Shown in pieces: positions 15,598 to 23,360 of a stretch of 43,571 nt of DNA (the first letter of the stretch is position 1; each line of letters starts with the position of its first letter). A model generated the notes under the pieces. That model worked only from the letters and a program-made list of their open reading frames with translations, had not been told where the DNA came from and made no database searches. The stretch is from Bacteroidales bacterium (lineage in GTDB: Bacteria > Bacteroidota > Bacteroidia > Bacteroidales > Bacteroidaceae): assembly GCA_004558535.1 (NCBI GenBank), contig SFCP01000002.1:1-43571 (forward strand). Direction: 5' to 3'. The position numbers and the translations under genes are program-made.

Positions 15598-15605
15598 CAA
15601 ATTTA
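15598..15605 (-). promoter_or_regulatory. -7 box for the SPOR lipoprotein gene
   Basis: Reads TAAATTTG followed by C on the minus strand, 79 nt before the chosen start codon. No clear -33 box is seen. Confidence 0.5.
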
Positions 15606-15721
15606 CAAAGCTTTGGGCGTATGGGCTGCTTGGTGCGCGTTAAACAAATTTAATACGCTCCAATTTCCCTTTTTTCTGTTTTTTTTACCTGCAATGGCTA
15701 TTTTGTTTCCGCGAAAAAGCT

Positions 15722-15729
15722 TACCTTTG
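15722..15729 (+). promoter_or_regulatory. -7 box for the YtxH operon
   Basis: TACCTTTG. A TTTG lies at 15702-15705, but the spacing of 16 nt is shorter than usual. The leader to ATG 15771 would be about 35 nt. Confidence 0.5.
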
Positions 15730-15770
15730 GCCCGTTCACAGTATGTTTAACCCATTAAAGCACTAACGCG

Positions 15771-15962
15771 ATGAAATCTCTCAATGTTTTAGCCGTTTTC
15801 TTAGGTGGTGCTGCCGTAGGCGCAGCTTGTGGTATCCTCTTTGCACCCGAGAAGGGCAGTGAGACGCGTAGCAAGATTGCAGCAGCTCTCAAGAAAAGAG
15901 GAATCAAACTGAGCCGCGAGGAAATGCAGGGGCTGGTCGACGATATCGACGAGCTGAAGTAA
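15771..15962 (+). CDS. YtxH domain-containing small membrane protein
   Basis: 63 residues. One N-terminal transmembrane segment rich in Gly/Ala (VLAVFLGGAAVGAACGILFAP) is followed by EKGSETRSKI, the YtxH-family motif, and a short charged helix. YtxH proteins are small inner-membrane proteins often tied to general or envelope stress; the molecular role is unknown. It is the first gene of a three-gene set with a YqjE/holin-like protein and a YqjK-like protein. That set is reminiscent of E. coli yqjD-yqjE-yqjK, whose YqjD protein binds ribosomes at the membrane in stationary phase. The 169-bp gap to the next gene contains three strong hairpins. Confidence 0.85.
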   Translation: MKSLNVLAVFLGGAAVGAACGILFAPEKGSETRSKIAAALKKRGIKLSREEMQGLVDDIDELK

Positions 15963-15974
15963 ACCACGCGACGT

Positions 15975-16080
15975 GCGGCGCTTCGTGCCGCGTACGCCCT
16001 ATACGCCAGCCCGCCGGTGGTGGGCTGGCGCAAGTACCTCTCCATACAGTCGCCTGGCCCACGCTTCGGCGTGGCGGGCC
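15975..16080 (+). promoter_or_regulatory. Three consecutive GC-rich hairpins inside the YtxH operon
   Basis: GCGGC/GCCGC (15975-15991), GCCAGCCC/GGGCTGGC (16005-16029) and a GGCCCACGC-TTCG-GCGTGGCGGGCC stem (16056-16080) whose loop is a UUCG-type tetraloop. None has a U-run, so mRNA processing or stabilisation sites fit better than terminators. A repetitive-element (REP-like) origin is also possible. Confidence 0.5.
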
Positions 16081-16131
16081 GATGGCGGCTTTACCGCTAC
16101 GTATTCGTCTCTCCCTTAGCGCAACGTAATC

Positions 16132-16512
16132 ATGTTCTCTTCGGACCATAAAATTGCCGACCTCGTAAAGTTGGTACACGAAACGCGCGACTATGTCAAC
16201 CAAAGGCTTGAAGTGGGGCGCTTTGACTTGACTGCAAAGTTGATAGCCTTGCTTTCAGCCCTGTGCCTCGGCGTGGTGCTGCTGATCATTGTCGCGGCAT
16301 GTCTGTTATTCCTCTCGCTCAGTTTGGTCGAAGTGCTCGATGGCGTCGTGCGTAGCCGTGCCGCAGCCTACCTCATCGTGGGTGCACTCTACCTGCTCCT
16401 GGCCCTGCTCTGCTACGTGCTCCGCAAACCGCTGATCTACGACACGATGGCCAATTTTATCGGACATCTGTTCCTCGATGGACACCCTAAAGAAAAGGAG
16501 GAGGAAGCATGA
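16132..16512 (+). CDS. Phage-holin-superfamily (YqjE-like) membrane protein
   Basis: 126 residues. An amphipathic N-terminus (ADLVKLVHETRDYVNQRLEV) precedes two hydrophobic segments at about residues 36-60 and 78-100 and a charged tail, KEKEEEA. This is the layout of the Actinobacterial Holin-X/YqjE-like family found beside YtxH genes. Despite the family name, a lytic role is unlikely; there is no phage context. Its stop codon overlaps the next start codon (ATGA at 16509-16512), so the two are translationally coupled. Function is unknown beyond inner-membrane location. Confidence 0.7.
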   Translation: MFSSDHKIADLVKLVHETRDYVNQRLEVGRFDLTAKLIALLSALCLGVVLLIIVAACLLFLSLSLVEVLDGVVRSRAAAYLIVGALYLLLALLCYVLRKPLIYDTMANFIGHLFLDGHPKEKEEEA

Positions 16513-16769
16513 ATACAAAGCAATACACCCTGGCATCCATCCAGGCACAGACCGAGCAACTCAAGGTCGAGGCGCGCAAATCCGGAAAGCAGCTGAAGCA
16601 GCATTTCCACGAGGTATTCGCACCGCCGGCAACCACCAGCGACGTGGAGCGCTGGGTCAATCATGCCGAGTCGGCCTATGCCCTGTACGACGGGCTGGCC
16701 ACCGGCTATAAACTCCTGAAAAATCTCTTTGGCGGACGGCGTCGGCGCTCGCGCAGCAGGGCTGACTGA
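16509..16769 (+). CDS. Small basic protein of the YtxH operon (YqjK-like)
   Basis: 86 residues and no signal peptide or membrane segment. A helical, Gln/Lys-rich N-terminal half (QAQTEQLKVEARKSGKQLKQ) is followed by a second helix and the strongly basic C-terminus GGRRRRSRSR. The position, third in a YtxH/holin-like/small-basic-protein operon and coupled by ATGA overlap, parallels YqjK. Sequence similarity to YqjK itself is not obvious. The Arg-rich tail suggests RNA, ribosome or acidic-lipid binding, which is inference. The pseudouridine synthase gene starts 31 bp downstream. Confidence 0.65.
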   Translation: MNTKQYTLASIQAQTEQLKVEARKSGKQLKQHFHEVFAPPATTSDVERWVNHAESAYALYDGLATGYKLLKNLFGGRRRRSRSRAD

Positions 16770-16800
16770 CGCACATCGGCCTGATAACTCTCACTACTCT

Positions 16801-17706
16801 ATGCAAAATCCGAACGCACAGCGTACCACCGGTTTCCAAGTCAGGGAACCGGCGGAATTGTTGTGCTTTATCATGAACGCCCTGAGCGGCATCAGCCGCA
16901 ACAAGGCCAAAGCTATCCTCGCCGGAGGCGGCGTGACGGTCAACGGCAGGGCGCAGCAGCGACACGACTGGCCCCTGCAACCGGGAGACCGCGTGGAAAT
17001 CAAAAAGAGAAAGCCCGGCGTGGCCCTGCAAAGCAAGTTTGTAAAATTGGTCTACGAGGACGCCTTTATCATCGTGGTGGAAAAGAGCGTGGGCATCCTG
17101 TCGATGGCCTCCTCGCACCACACCTTTTCCGTCAAGTCCGTACTCGACGACTACTTCCGCAAGTCTCGTCAGAACTGTACGGCCCACGTCGTGCACCGAC
17201 TGGACCGCGATACGTCCGGACTGCTGGTCTATGCCAAGACAATCGAGGCTGAGCAGATTCTGGAGCACAACTGGCGCGAGATAGTGACCGACCGCCGCTA
17301 CCTGGCGCTTGTCTCGGGGTGCCTGGAGCAGCCCGAGGGTACCGTGGAAAGCTGGCTCAAGGACAACAAGGCCTATTTCACCTACTCGTCGCCCACGGAC
17401 AACGGCGGAAAGTTTGCACGGACGCACTACCGCACCCTTCGCGCCGGCGAAAGGTTCTCTTTGGTGGAACTGAAACTGGATACGGGGCGCAAGAATCAGA
17501 TTCGTGTGCACCTGCAGGACTTGGGGCACCCCGTATGTGGCGACATCAAGTACGGTAACGGCAGCAATCCTATCGGCAGACTGGCTTTGCATGCCTTCCG
17601 CCTCAACTTCTATCATCCTATCACGGGCGAACATCTCACCTTCGAGACCTCGTGCCCGAAGGCATTCCTCTTGGCTGTCAAGGGCAAGGTGGACGAAGGG
17701 GCGTAG
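16801..17706 (+). CDS. RluA/RluD-family pseudouridine synthase with S4 domain
   Basis: 301 residues from ATG 16801. An earlier in-frame ATG at 16729 would overlap the upstream gene and add non-conserved sequence. The N-terminal S4-like RNA-binding region spans about 14-72 (NKAKAILAGGGVTVNG). The catalytic motif VHRLDRDTSGLLV contains the nucleophilic Asp135 by family rule, and LDTGRKNQIRVHL (motif III) follows. RluD-type enzymes isomerise uridines in 23S rRNA; the exact target sites cannot be read here. It lies 31 bp after the YqjK-like gene and probably shares its transcript, ending at the bidirectional terminator at 17765-17819. Confidence 0.9.
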   Translation: MQNPNAQRTTGFQVREPAELLCFIMNALSGISRNKAKAILAGGGVTVNGRAQQRHDWPLQPGDRVEIKKRKPGVALQSKFVKLVYEDAFIIVVEKSVGILSMASSHHTFSVKSVLDDYFRKSRQNCTAHVVHRLDRDTSGLLVYAKTIEAEQILEHNWREIVTDRRYLALVSGCLEQPEGTVESWLKDNKAYFTYSSPTDNGGKFARTHYRTLRAGERFSLVELKLDTGRKNQIRVHLQDLGHPVCGDIKYGNGSNPIGRLALHAFRLNFYHPITGEHLTFETSCPKAFLLAVKGKVDEGA

Positions 17707-17764
17707 ACGGCCGGGAGCGAAGACTGCGGACCGGCTGCGGACGCCGGCAGACGGCATGGACGCA

Positions 17765-17819
17765 ACAAGGGTGGCGAACCGAGGGGACAAGTGCCCCGAA
17801 AGCGGTTCGCCACCCTTGT
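17765..17819. terminator. Bidirectional terminator between convergent genes
   Basis: A 17-bp perfect stem, ACAAGGGTGGCGAACCG with CGGTTCGCCACCCTTGT, enclosing a smaller GGGG/CCCC hairpin. It separates the pseudouridine synthase gene (plus) from the AlkD-like gene (minus). Confidence 0.75.
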
Positions 17820-17845
17820 GTGTGCGAAGGGGTGTGGGATATGGG

Positions 17846-18475
17846 CTATCCGCGCGAGGAGTTGCCCGTGCAGCAGGAGCAGGCGGGCGGTTCGGACAGC
17901 TCCTCCAGACGGACCAAAGCCTTGGATGCAGCCAGACGAACGGCATATTCCGAGCCGCCGACTGCACTCTGTGCCTGGTCCGTCAGCTCCTGCAGGTCGC
18001 GCCCGGCGGGCTGCATACCCCTGCTGAGGAGGCGGCCCAGCAGCAACCAGCCGCAAAGTTGAAACAGCGGCTCTTCGCGAGCCACCCACTCAAAGACCTT
18101 TTGCGAGGCGTAGGGCAGGCGGCTGAACAGGTGCAACACGGTGTACTCTGCCTCCTCGGCAAAGCGCATCTGCTCTACCCACAGGTCGGCCAAGTCGGCG
18201 GGAAATGCTTCGACGGGCTGCAGCAGTCCTGCCAAAATCCTGCATTCGCGGATGTCCTCTTTCCATAGTGCGCCGGCCAGGGCTGCCGTGTGGGGCAACT
18301 CCGCCGCTATTTCGCGCAGACGGGGTACTTCGACCCCGAAATTCACTTTGTAGCCCAATCCTTTCTCGCGCATGGACTGGCTGACGACGCCGTTCATGGC
18401 GCCGCGCAGGCGAAGTTTCACATCGCGCACCTGTTCGTGCAGCGTCGGGAGCGGGGTAGGGGTGACGAGGTCCAT
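17846..18475 (-). CDS. DNA alkylation repair protein (AlkD-like, HEAT repeat)
   Basis: 209 residues, all-helical. It resembles AlkD-type enzymes, which excise bulky or positively charged alkylated bases using a HEAT-like repeat scaffold: the N-terminal segment reads MNGVVSQSMREKGLGYKVNF, then VPRLREIAAEL, followed by paired amphipathic helices (ALWKEDIRECRILAGLL; DLWVEQMRFAEEAEY). Canonical AlkD is slightly longer (about 230) and its catalytic Trp/Asp/Arg cannot be assigned with confidence, so activity is unproven. The C-terminus is cysteine-rich (CSCC). It starts 9 bp after the manA stop, so it is the last gene of the same transcription unit. Confidence 0.75.
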   Translation of the reverse strand: MDLVTPTPLPTLHEQVRDVKLRLRGAMNGVVSQSMREKGLGYKVNFGVEVPRLREIAAELPHTAALAGALWKEDIRECRILAGLLQPVEAFPADLADLWVEQMRFAEEAEYTVLHLFSRLPYASQKVFEWVAREEPLFQLCGWLLLGRLLSRGMQPAGRDLQELTDQAQSAVGGSEYAVRLAASKALVRLEELSEPPACSCCTGNSSRG

Positions 18476-18484
18476 GGCAGGGGC

Positions 18485-19462
18485 TTATATAATAAAGGTC
18501 TCTACGCACGAGAAGCACTTGCCGTCCTCGGGCTCAAACTTGAGGCTTTCGTTCGCGGCGGGCAGCAGCACACTCTCGCCCGGACGGAGCGTGAAGGCGT
18601 GGCCTGCGCCGTCCGTCAGGCGGGCTGCTCCCTCGTAGGCTATCAGTATGACAAACGAATCGGTCGTGCGGTAGTCCACTTCCATGGGGCGGTCGGCCTG
18701 GATAAGGCGTGTGGTGAACTGCGGGCAGCTTACCATCAGCGCCGGGGCATTCAGCGTGGGCGTGTAGTGCGTGCGGTATTCGGCTTCGGCCTTGTAGTTG
18801 AGCGCAACCTTGGCCTGCTCCACATGCAGCTCGCGGCGGTTGCCGGCAGCGTCGGTGCGGTTGAAATCGTACACGCGGAACGTGTCATTGCTGCTTTGCT
18901 GGATTTCGATGAGGAAGTTGCCCGCGCCGATACTGTGGATGCGGCCGGCCGGAATGAAGAAGCAGTCGCCCGGATGTGTGTCGTGGTTGGCCAGGTGCGC
19001 CTCCAAGGTGCCGTCCTCTACGCCCTGCTCGTAAGCCTCGGCCGAGTAGTCGTGCGCAAAGCCCGAACAGAGGTGTGCTCCCGGCTTTGTGCCGACCAGA
19101 TACCACATCTCAGTCTTGCCGTAGGGGTGGCCCATTTTTTGCGCCAAGGCATCGTCGGGATGTACCTGGATGCTGAGTGGTTCTGCCGCCGAGATAAATT
19201 TGATCAGCAGGGGGAACGTCGTGCCGTAGCGGCGCAGGTTTTCCTCGCCGACCAGTTCAGCGCCGTATTTCTCAATCAGAGCAGGCAGCGTGGCGCCTTT
19301 GTCATCGCCCTCTACCTCGATGGTTTCATTGTCTGGCACGCCGGAAATTTCCCAGCTCTCGCCAATAGGCTCTGCGTCCTGCGGCAGGCCCTTCATCTCG
19401 TTGATGTCGTAGCCTCCCCAAATGGTATTTTTCAGCAGAGCCTGAAATTTAATCGGTTTCAT
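18485..19462 (-). CDS. manA: Mannose-6-phosphate isomerase, class I
   Basis: 325 residues, the size of the short bacterial type I enzymes. It interconverts mannose-6-phosphate and fructose-6-phosphate, linking mannose use and GDP-mannose synthesis to glycolysis. The zinc-site motifs are present: Gln99 and His101 in QVHPDD, Glu118 in GKTEMWY and His176 in PAGRIHSIG. The second, C-terminal cupin-like half ends with a Cys-containing FSCVETFII. It precedes the AlkD-like gene by 9 bp. Upstream is a 216-bp gap with a 21-bp minisatellite, and no clear promoter is seen there. It may be read from the dxs-trk transcript. Supplying fructose-6-phosphate from mannose would fit the GH92 mannosidase elsewhere in this window. 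Confidence 0.95.
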   Translation of the reverse strand: MKPIKFQALLKNTIWGGYDINEMKGLPQDAEPIGESWEISGVPDNETIEVEGDDKGATLPALIEKYGAELVGEENLRRYGTTFPLLIKFISAAEPLSIQVHPDDALAQKMGHPYGKTEMWYLVGTKPGAHLCSGFAHDYSAEAYEQGVEDGTLEAHLANHDTHPGDCFFIPAGRIHSIGAGNFLIEIQQSSNDTFRVYDFNRTDAAGNRRELHVEQAKVALNYKAEAEYRTHYTPTLNAPALMVSCPQFTTRLIQADRPMEVDYRTTDSFVILIAYEGAARLTDGAGHAFTLRPGESVLLPAANESLKFEPEDGKCFSCVETFII

Positions 19463-19567
19463 GCTATGTATTTTTTTGAAGTCAGGTCTTGATGGTATGG
19501 AAGTGGGTGAAAGAAAAAACTGCGAAGCCTCCGCTGCCGCTTTCGCGGGGGATAGGGTGCGGCAAAT

Positions 19568-19684
19568 CGGCTTTGGCGGAGAGGAAAGCGGCTTTGGCCG
19601 AGAGTGGAGCGGCTTTAGCCGAGAGGGAAGTGGCTTTGGCGGAGGGGGAGTGTGGCTTTAGCGGAGTGGGAAGTGGCTTTAGCG
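19568..19684. repeat. 21-bp minisatellite between the DUF2807 gene and manA
   Basis: Five and a half units of form (C/T)GGCTTT(G/A)GC(C/G)GAGAG.GGAAG, one of them 22 bp. The last partial unit contains the stop codon (19679-19681) of the minus-strand DUF2807 gene. Units differ at several positions. Confidence 0.85.
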
Positions 19685-20386
19685 TTCCACCTTTACCTTT
19701 CCGTTGGTGGTCAGGTGCAGCGGCTGCTGGGCTTTCAAGCCCTTGAGATGGAGCAGGCCGTTTCCGTTTACACACAGGTTGGCGCTCTCGCAGTTTCCGC
19801 TGAGGATAATGTCACCGTCCCCGTTGGTAGCTGCAATGAGCTGGCCTGTCTGTATGCCCTGGAGGTTGAGGCTTCCCGCGCCGTTGAGCGACAGTCGCAA
19901 CTCGTGTGCTTCCAGTTGCTCGGCTGTTATGGCTGCGAGTCCGTAAACCTGTATTTCCAATGGACTTGCCACCTTGAGTTTTCCCAGTCGCAGGCATTTG
20001 CCGCCACTCATGACGAACTTATTTACAAATGGCGCGTAGATGTGTGCCACCAGCACGGCTTTGTCGGGCATTTTGTAGCGGTTGTTCAGACTTAGGCTCA
20101 GTTCGCCTTCCAACACTTTGCACCTGACGTTTTCCAAGACCTCGGCCGGTGCCGACAAAATGATATGTGGCATCTCCGAGGGAGCCGTCTGGTGGAACGT
20201 AATGTCCGAGAAGCAGGCAATCTCCACGCTCGAGAAATCGTTTGTGTGCAGGCTGCGGCTTTCAAAGCCCGTGGTGTCGACGGGCGCCTCGGCCATTTCT
20301 TTGATTACACTGTGGATGTTGCGGCGGTCGCAGCCCGCAAGGGCGACCAAAGCCGGGATAAGGAGAATTAGAAGGGACTTTTTCAT
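19679..20386 (-). CDS. DUF2807 (GIN-domain) lipoprotein
   Basis: 235 residues from the ATG at 20386, chosen because it opens a lipoprotein signal, MKKSLLILLIPALVALAGC, with the lipobox cysteine at 19; upstream in-frame codons would be non-signal sequence. The rest is a repetitive beta-helix with HTNDFSSVEIACFSDITF near the start and many G-N/G-D turns (NGDGDIILSGNC; NGNGLLHLKG). That matches the DUF2807 'head GIN domain' family common in Bacteroidota. Function is unknown; it is probably an outer-membrane or periplasmic lipoprotein. It starts 71 bp after the trkH stop and is the downstream gene of the dxs-trkA-trkH run. Its stop codon lies in the 21-bp minisatellite. Confidence 0.8.
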   Translation of the reverse strand: MKKSLLILLIPALVALAGCDRRNIHSVIKEMAEAPVDTTGFESRSLHTNDFSSVEIACFSDITFHQTAPSEMPHIILSAPAEVLENVRCKVLEGELSLSLNNRYKMPDKAVLVAHIYAPFVNKFVMSGGKCLRLGKLKVASPLEIQVYGLAAITAEQLEAHELRLSLNGAGSLNLQGIQTGQLIAATNGDGDIILSGNCESANLCVNGNGLLHLKGLKAQQPLHLTTNGKVKVER

Positions 20387-20457
20387 AAGGCAGAGGGGGT
20401 AAGGGATGAATACGGAGGCGCTGCGCGGAATTATCCGGCAGATAGTTCGCCCTAAGT

Positions 20458-21915
20458 CTATTGTTCGCGCCAGAATGCAGGCACAAAGGGCAAGAGCAGG
20501 GAGAATATTTCCAAGCGACCCGCCAGCATGAGGAACGAATTGACCCAAAGCGCGCCATCAGACAGGCAACTCCACGAGTCCAAAGGTCCGACGTGCCAAC
20601 CAATCGAGGGACCGGCGTTGCTGAACGAGGCTATGCCCAAACTGATGGCGTCCAGCATCGGAATACCCATGCACATCATGGCAATCATGCCGATGAAGAG
20701 CAAAATGAACATGGCAACGAAGTAAGCAAATATCGTTTGCGTGACACTGCTTCCCAAGGTCTGTTGATTAAGTCGTACCGGGATGACCGCACGAGGGTGC
20801 AGGATGTGACGAAACTCGTTGGCCAAAAGTTTATAGGCTGTCAGGACGCGCACACACTTCATTCCGCCGCTCGTGGAACCTGCGCAGCCGCCCATAAGTG
20901 TGATGAAGAGGATAATAAGCCAGGTGCTGCGCGGCCAAAGCATGAAGTCCTCGGTCGTGAAGCCTGTGGTGGTACACAGAGAGCAGACCTGGAAGGCAGC
21001 GGCGCGCAGTCCGTGCTCCACATCGTAGTCTTGGTGGAAAATAAGTGCGCCGGCGCAGAAAATAGTGCAGACTGCGATCATTCCAGCAAAGAAGCGCACC
21101 TCCGCGTCGCGCCAGAAAGTGCGCCAGCGGCGCTTTACGATGAGCAGGTAGAGCAAGGTGAAGTTTATGCCGGCCAGCGTCATGAAAATAATCTCGATGT
21201 ATTCCAAAAGGGGAGAGTTGTAGTATGCCAGACTGTCTTGGTGCGTGGAAAAACCTCCCGTGGAGACGGTCGAAAGTCCGTTGTTGATGGCATCAAACAG
21301 CCCCATGCCGCCCAGAAACAGGGAGCAGATGCAAGTAATCGTCAGAAAAAGATAAAGACCCCAGATCCAGCGCGCCGTGGTGCTTATGCGCGGATGCACT
21401 TTGCCCGTTTTCAAGCCCGTAGCTTCGGCGGAGAAGAGTTTCAAGTCGCCGACGCCCATTTGCGGCAGCACGGCGATGGTGAAGAAGACGATGCCCATGC
21501 CGCCAAACCAGTGGCTGAGGCTGCGCCAGAACAGGATGCTGTGCGGCAGGTGGTCTATGTCGTCGAATATCGAGGCGCCGGTGGTGGTAAATCCCGACAT
21601 GCTTTCGAAAAAGGCCGCCGCCAGTCGCGTCTCGCAGCCACTTAGCATGAACGGAAAAGTACCTATGAGGGAGAAAAGCAGCCACGAGACCGAAACGATG
21701 AAGTAGCCGTCGCGACGACTCATGCGGTTCTCGGCATTGCGGCCCACGTATTTCAGAATGAGGCCCAGTACGGCGGTCCCGGCGGCGGGAAGGCCGAACG
21801 TGAGGTAGTCGCGCTCGCCGTAGAAAAGCCCGGTGGCCAGACAGATCAGCAGCAGCAGGACTTCCAGCGCGAGGAGCGTGCCCAGTACTTTGGCTATGAT
21901 TTTGAAGTTCAGCAT
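20458..21915 (-). CDS. trkH: Trk system potassium uptake protein TrkH
   Basis: 485 residues with many membrane helices. The four half-pore selectivity-filter segments are recognisable: TTTGASI, STVSTGGFST, CTTTGFTTED and SFSNAGPSIG. TrkH is the K+-conducting subunit in the inner membrane, gated by nucleotide binding to TrkA. The trkA stop lies 22 bp upstream, which fits an operon and joint function. Length agrees with the family (about 480-485). Confidence 0.95.
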   Translation of the reverse strand: MLNFKIIAKVLGTLLALEVLLLLICLATGLFYGERDYLTFGLPAAGTAVLGLILKYVGRNAENRMSRRDGYFIVSVSWLLFSLIGTFPFMLSGCETRLAAAFFESMSGFTTTGASIFDDIDHLPHSILFWRSLSHWFGGMGIVFFTIAVLPQMGVGDLKLFSAEATGLKTGKVHPRISTTARWIWGLYLFLTITCICSLFLGGMGLFDAINNGLSTVSTGGFSTHQDSLAYYNSPLLEYIEIIFMTLAGINFTLLYLLIVKRRWRTFWRDAEVRFFAGMIAVCTIFCAGALIFHQDYDVEHGLRAAAFQVCSLCTTTGFTTEDFMLWPRSTWLIILFITLMGGCAGSTSGGMKCVRVLTAYKLLANEFRHILHPRAVIPVRLNQQTLGSSVTQTIFAYFVAMFILLFIGMIAMMCMGIPMLDAISLGIASFSNAGPSIGWHVGPLDSWSCLSDGALWVNSFLMLAGRLEIFSLLLPFVPAFWREQ

Positions 21916-21937
21916 GACGTTGGTGTTTAGCCGCCGT

Positions 21938-23284
21938 TTAGTGGAAGAAGCGTTCCAGTCGTTTCACTTCGTTTTCGAGACAGAACGCCACGACCGTATC
22001 TCCCGGCAGAATTTGTGTGCGTCCGTTGATCAGTTGTCCTTTGCCGTTGCGCACAAGTCCTCCGAGGGTGACCGTTTCGGGCAGGTGGAGGTCCATCACC
22101 GGCTTTTTCGTGATGCGTGCTCCCTCGTTTACTTGAAATTCCGCCACGTCGGCATTGGCTACGATGAGGTTTTTCATCGTTGTGATGTCGGCTTTCAGCA
22201 TCATCTGGTAGATATGGCTGGCCGCAAAGGTCTTTTTGTTGATGATGAAGCCTATGTCCAGGTTCTCGGCTACCTTTATGTAATCCGTATTCTCGACCAT
22301 GGCCACCGTTTTCTTGATGCCGAGGCGTCGGGCCGAGAGGCAGGCCAGGATATTCTGCTCCGAGCCGGGGGTAAGTGCCGCGAAGGCTTCCGCCTTGCGT
22401 ATTCCCTCGTCCAGCAGCAGGTTGGGGTCGCTTCCGTCGCCGTTGATGACGAGCACGTTCCTTTGGTTGGCCAGAAGTTCGTTGAGTTTCTCGCAGCGCC
22501 GCGGGTCCGGTTCGAACACTTTGGCGTGGATGTGTTCCGGCATGTTCCACAGGGCGTGGACTGCCGTGCTGCTGCCGCCCATGATAAACACGGTCTTGAC
22601 GTCCGGGTACTTGTCCTTTCCCGTTATCTCGCGGATATAGTTGACGTAGTCGGGTGTAGTCATGAAGAAGGCGATGTCGCCCAGTTCCAGGAAGTCGTTA
22701 CCATGGGGGATAATGGTCTCTTCGTCGCGCTTCACCGCCACGATGTGGCAGGGAGTGCCCGGTTCAAACAGATCCTTGAGCGGGCGGCCCAGGATGTGTG
22801 CGGCCTCGCGCAGTTTGACGCCCACCATGATGAGTTCGCCCTTCTTTACCTCAATCCATTGCCGCACCCAGGAGCGCTTGATGTTCGACATGATTTCGCG
22901 TCCGGCCAGCATTTCGGGATAGATCAGGGAGTCGATGCCCACTGTCTTGAAGAAATCCTGGTTTTCGGGCAGGGTATATTCATAGTTGTCCACACGTGCT
23001 ACGGTCTTGCGGGCCCCCAGTTTTGAGGCAAGCATACAGCAGGTCATGTTGTGGGCTTCGTCCGGCGTCACACCTATGAACAAGTCGGCATGGCTGACCT
23101 CGGCGCTTTTCAGTGCCTGTATGGAGGAGGGAGAATCACAGATGGTAAGCAGGTCGAAGTTTGAGCTGAGGTCGCCCATCTTTTCCCTGCTTTCGTCCAT
23201 GATGGTGATGTCGTGACGTTCGCGCGAGAGGAGCTTGGCCAGGTGGGTTCCCACGGCGCCGGCTCCGGCTATGATGATTTTCAC
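21938..23284 (-). CDS. trkA: Trk system potassium uptake protein TrkA
   Basis: 448 residues. Two RCK halves are visible: the first Rossmann motif GAGAVG at 7-12, the second at about residue 233 (VFIMGGSSTAVHAL), each followed by a TrkA-C domain. TrkA binds NAD(H)/ATP on the cytoplasmic side and regulates TrkH. It lies between dxs (76 bp) and trkH (22 bp) on the same strand. I believe the dxs-trkA-trkH order is common in Bacteroidales, but this is recollection. Confidence 0.95.
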   Translation of the reverse strand: MKIIIAGAGAVGTHLAKLLSRERHDITIMDESREKMGDLSSNFDLLTICDSPSSIQALKSAEVSHADLFIGVTPDEAHNMTCCMLASKLGARKTVARVDNYEYTLPENQDFFKTVGIDSLIYPEMLAGREIMSNIKRSWVRQWIEVKKGELIMVGVKLREAAHILGRPLKDLFEPGTPCHIVAVKRDEETIIPHGNDFLELGDIAFFMTTPDYVNYIREITGKDKYPDVKTVFIMGGSSTAVHALWNMPEHIHAKVFEPDPRRCEKLNELLANQRNVLVINGDGSDPNLLLDEGIRKAEAFAALTPGSEQNILACLSARRLGIKKTVAMVENTDYIKVAENLDIGFIINKKTFAASHIYQMMLKADITTMKNLIVANADVAEFQVNEGARITKKPVMDLHLPETVTLGGLVRNGKGQLINGRTQILPGDTVVAFCLENEVKRLERFFH

Positions 23285-23360
23285 GGGGTAGTGAGGTTGG
23301 TTTTTTTGGGTAGAGAGTAGTGGGGTAGGGGGTAGTGGGGCAGAGATGCTGCCGGTGCGG

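Noticed and set aside
16132..16512. Prophage lysis holin
   Set aside because: There are no phage genes nearby; the gene is coupled to a small basic protein in a YtxH-type stress operon.
19489..19746. Frame encoding ALAERKA-type heptads across the minisatellite
   Set aside because: The repeat pattern is produced by the 21-bp DNA repeat in any frame; no start context, promoter or family supports a gene.
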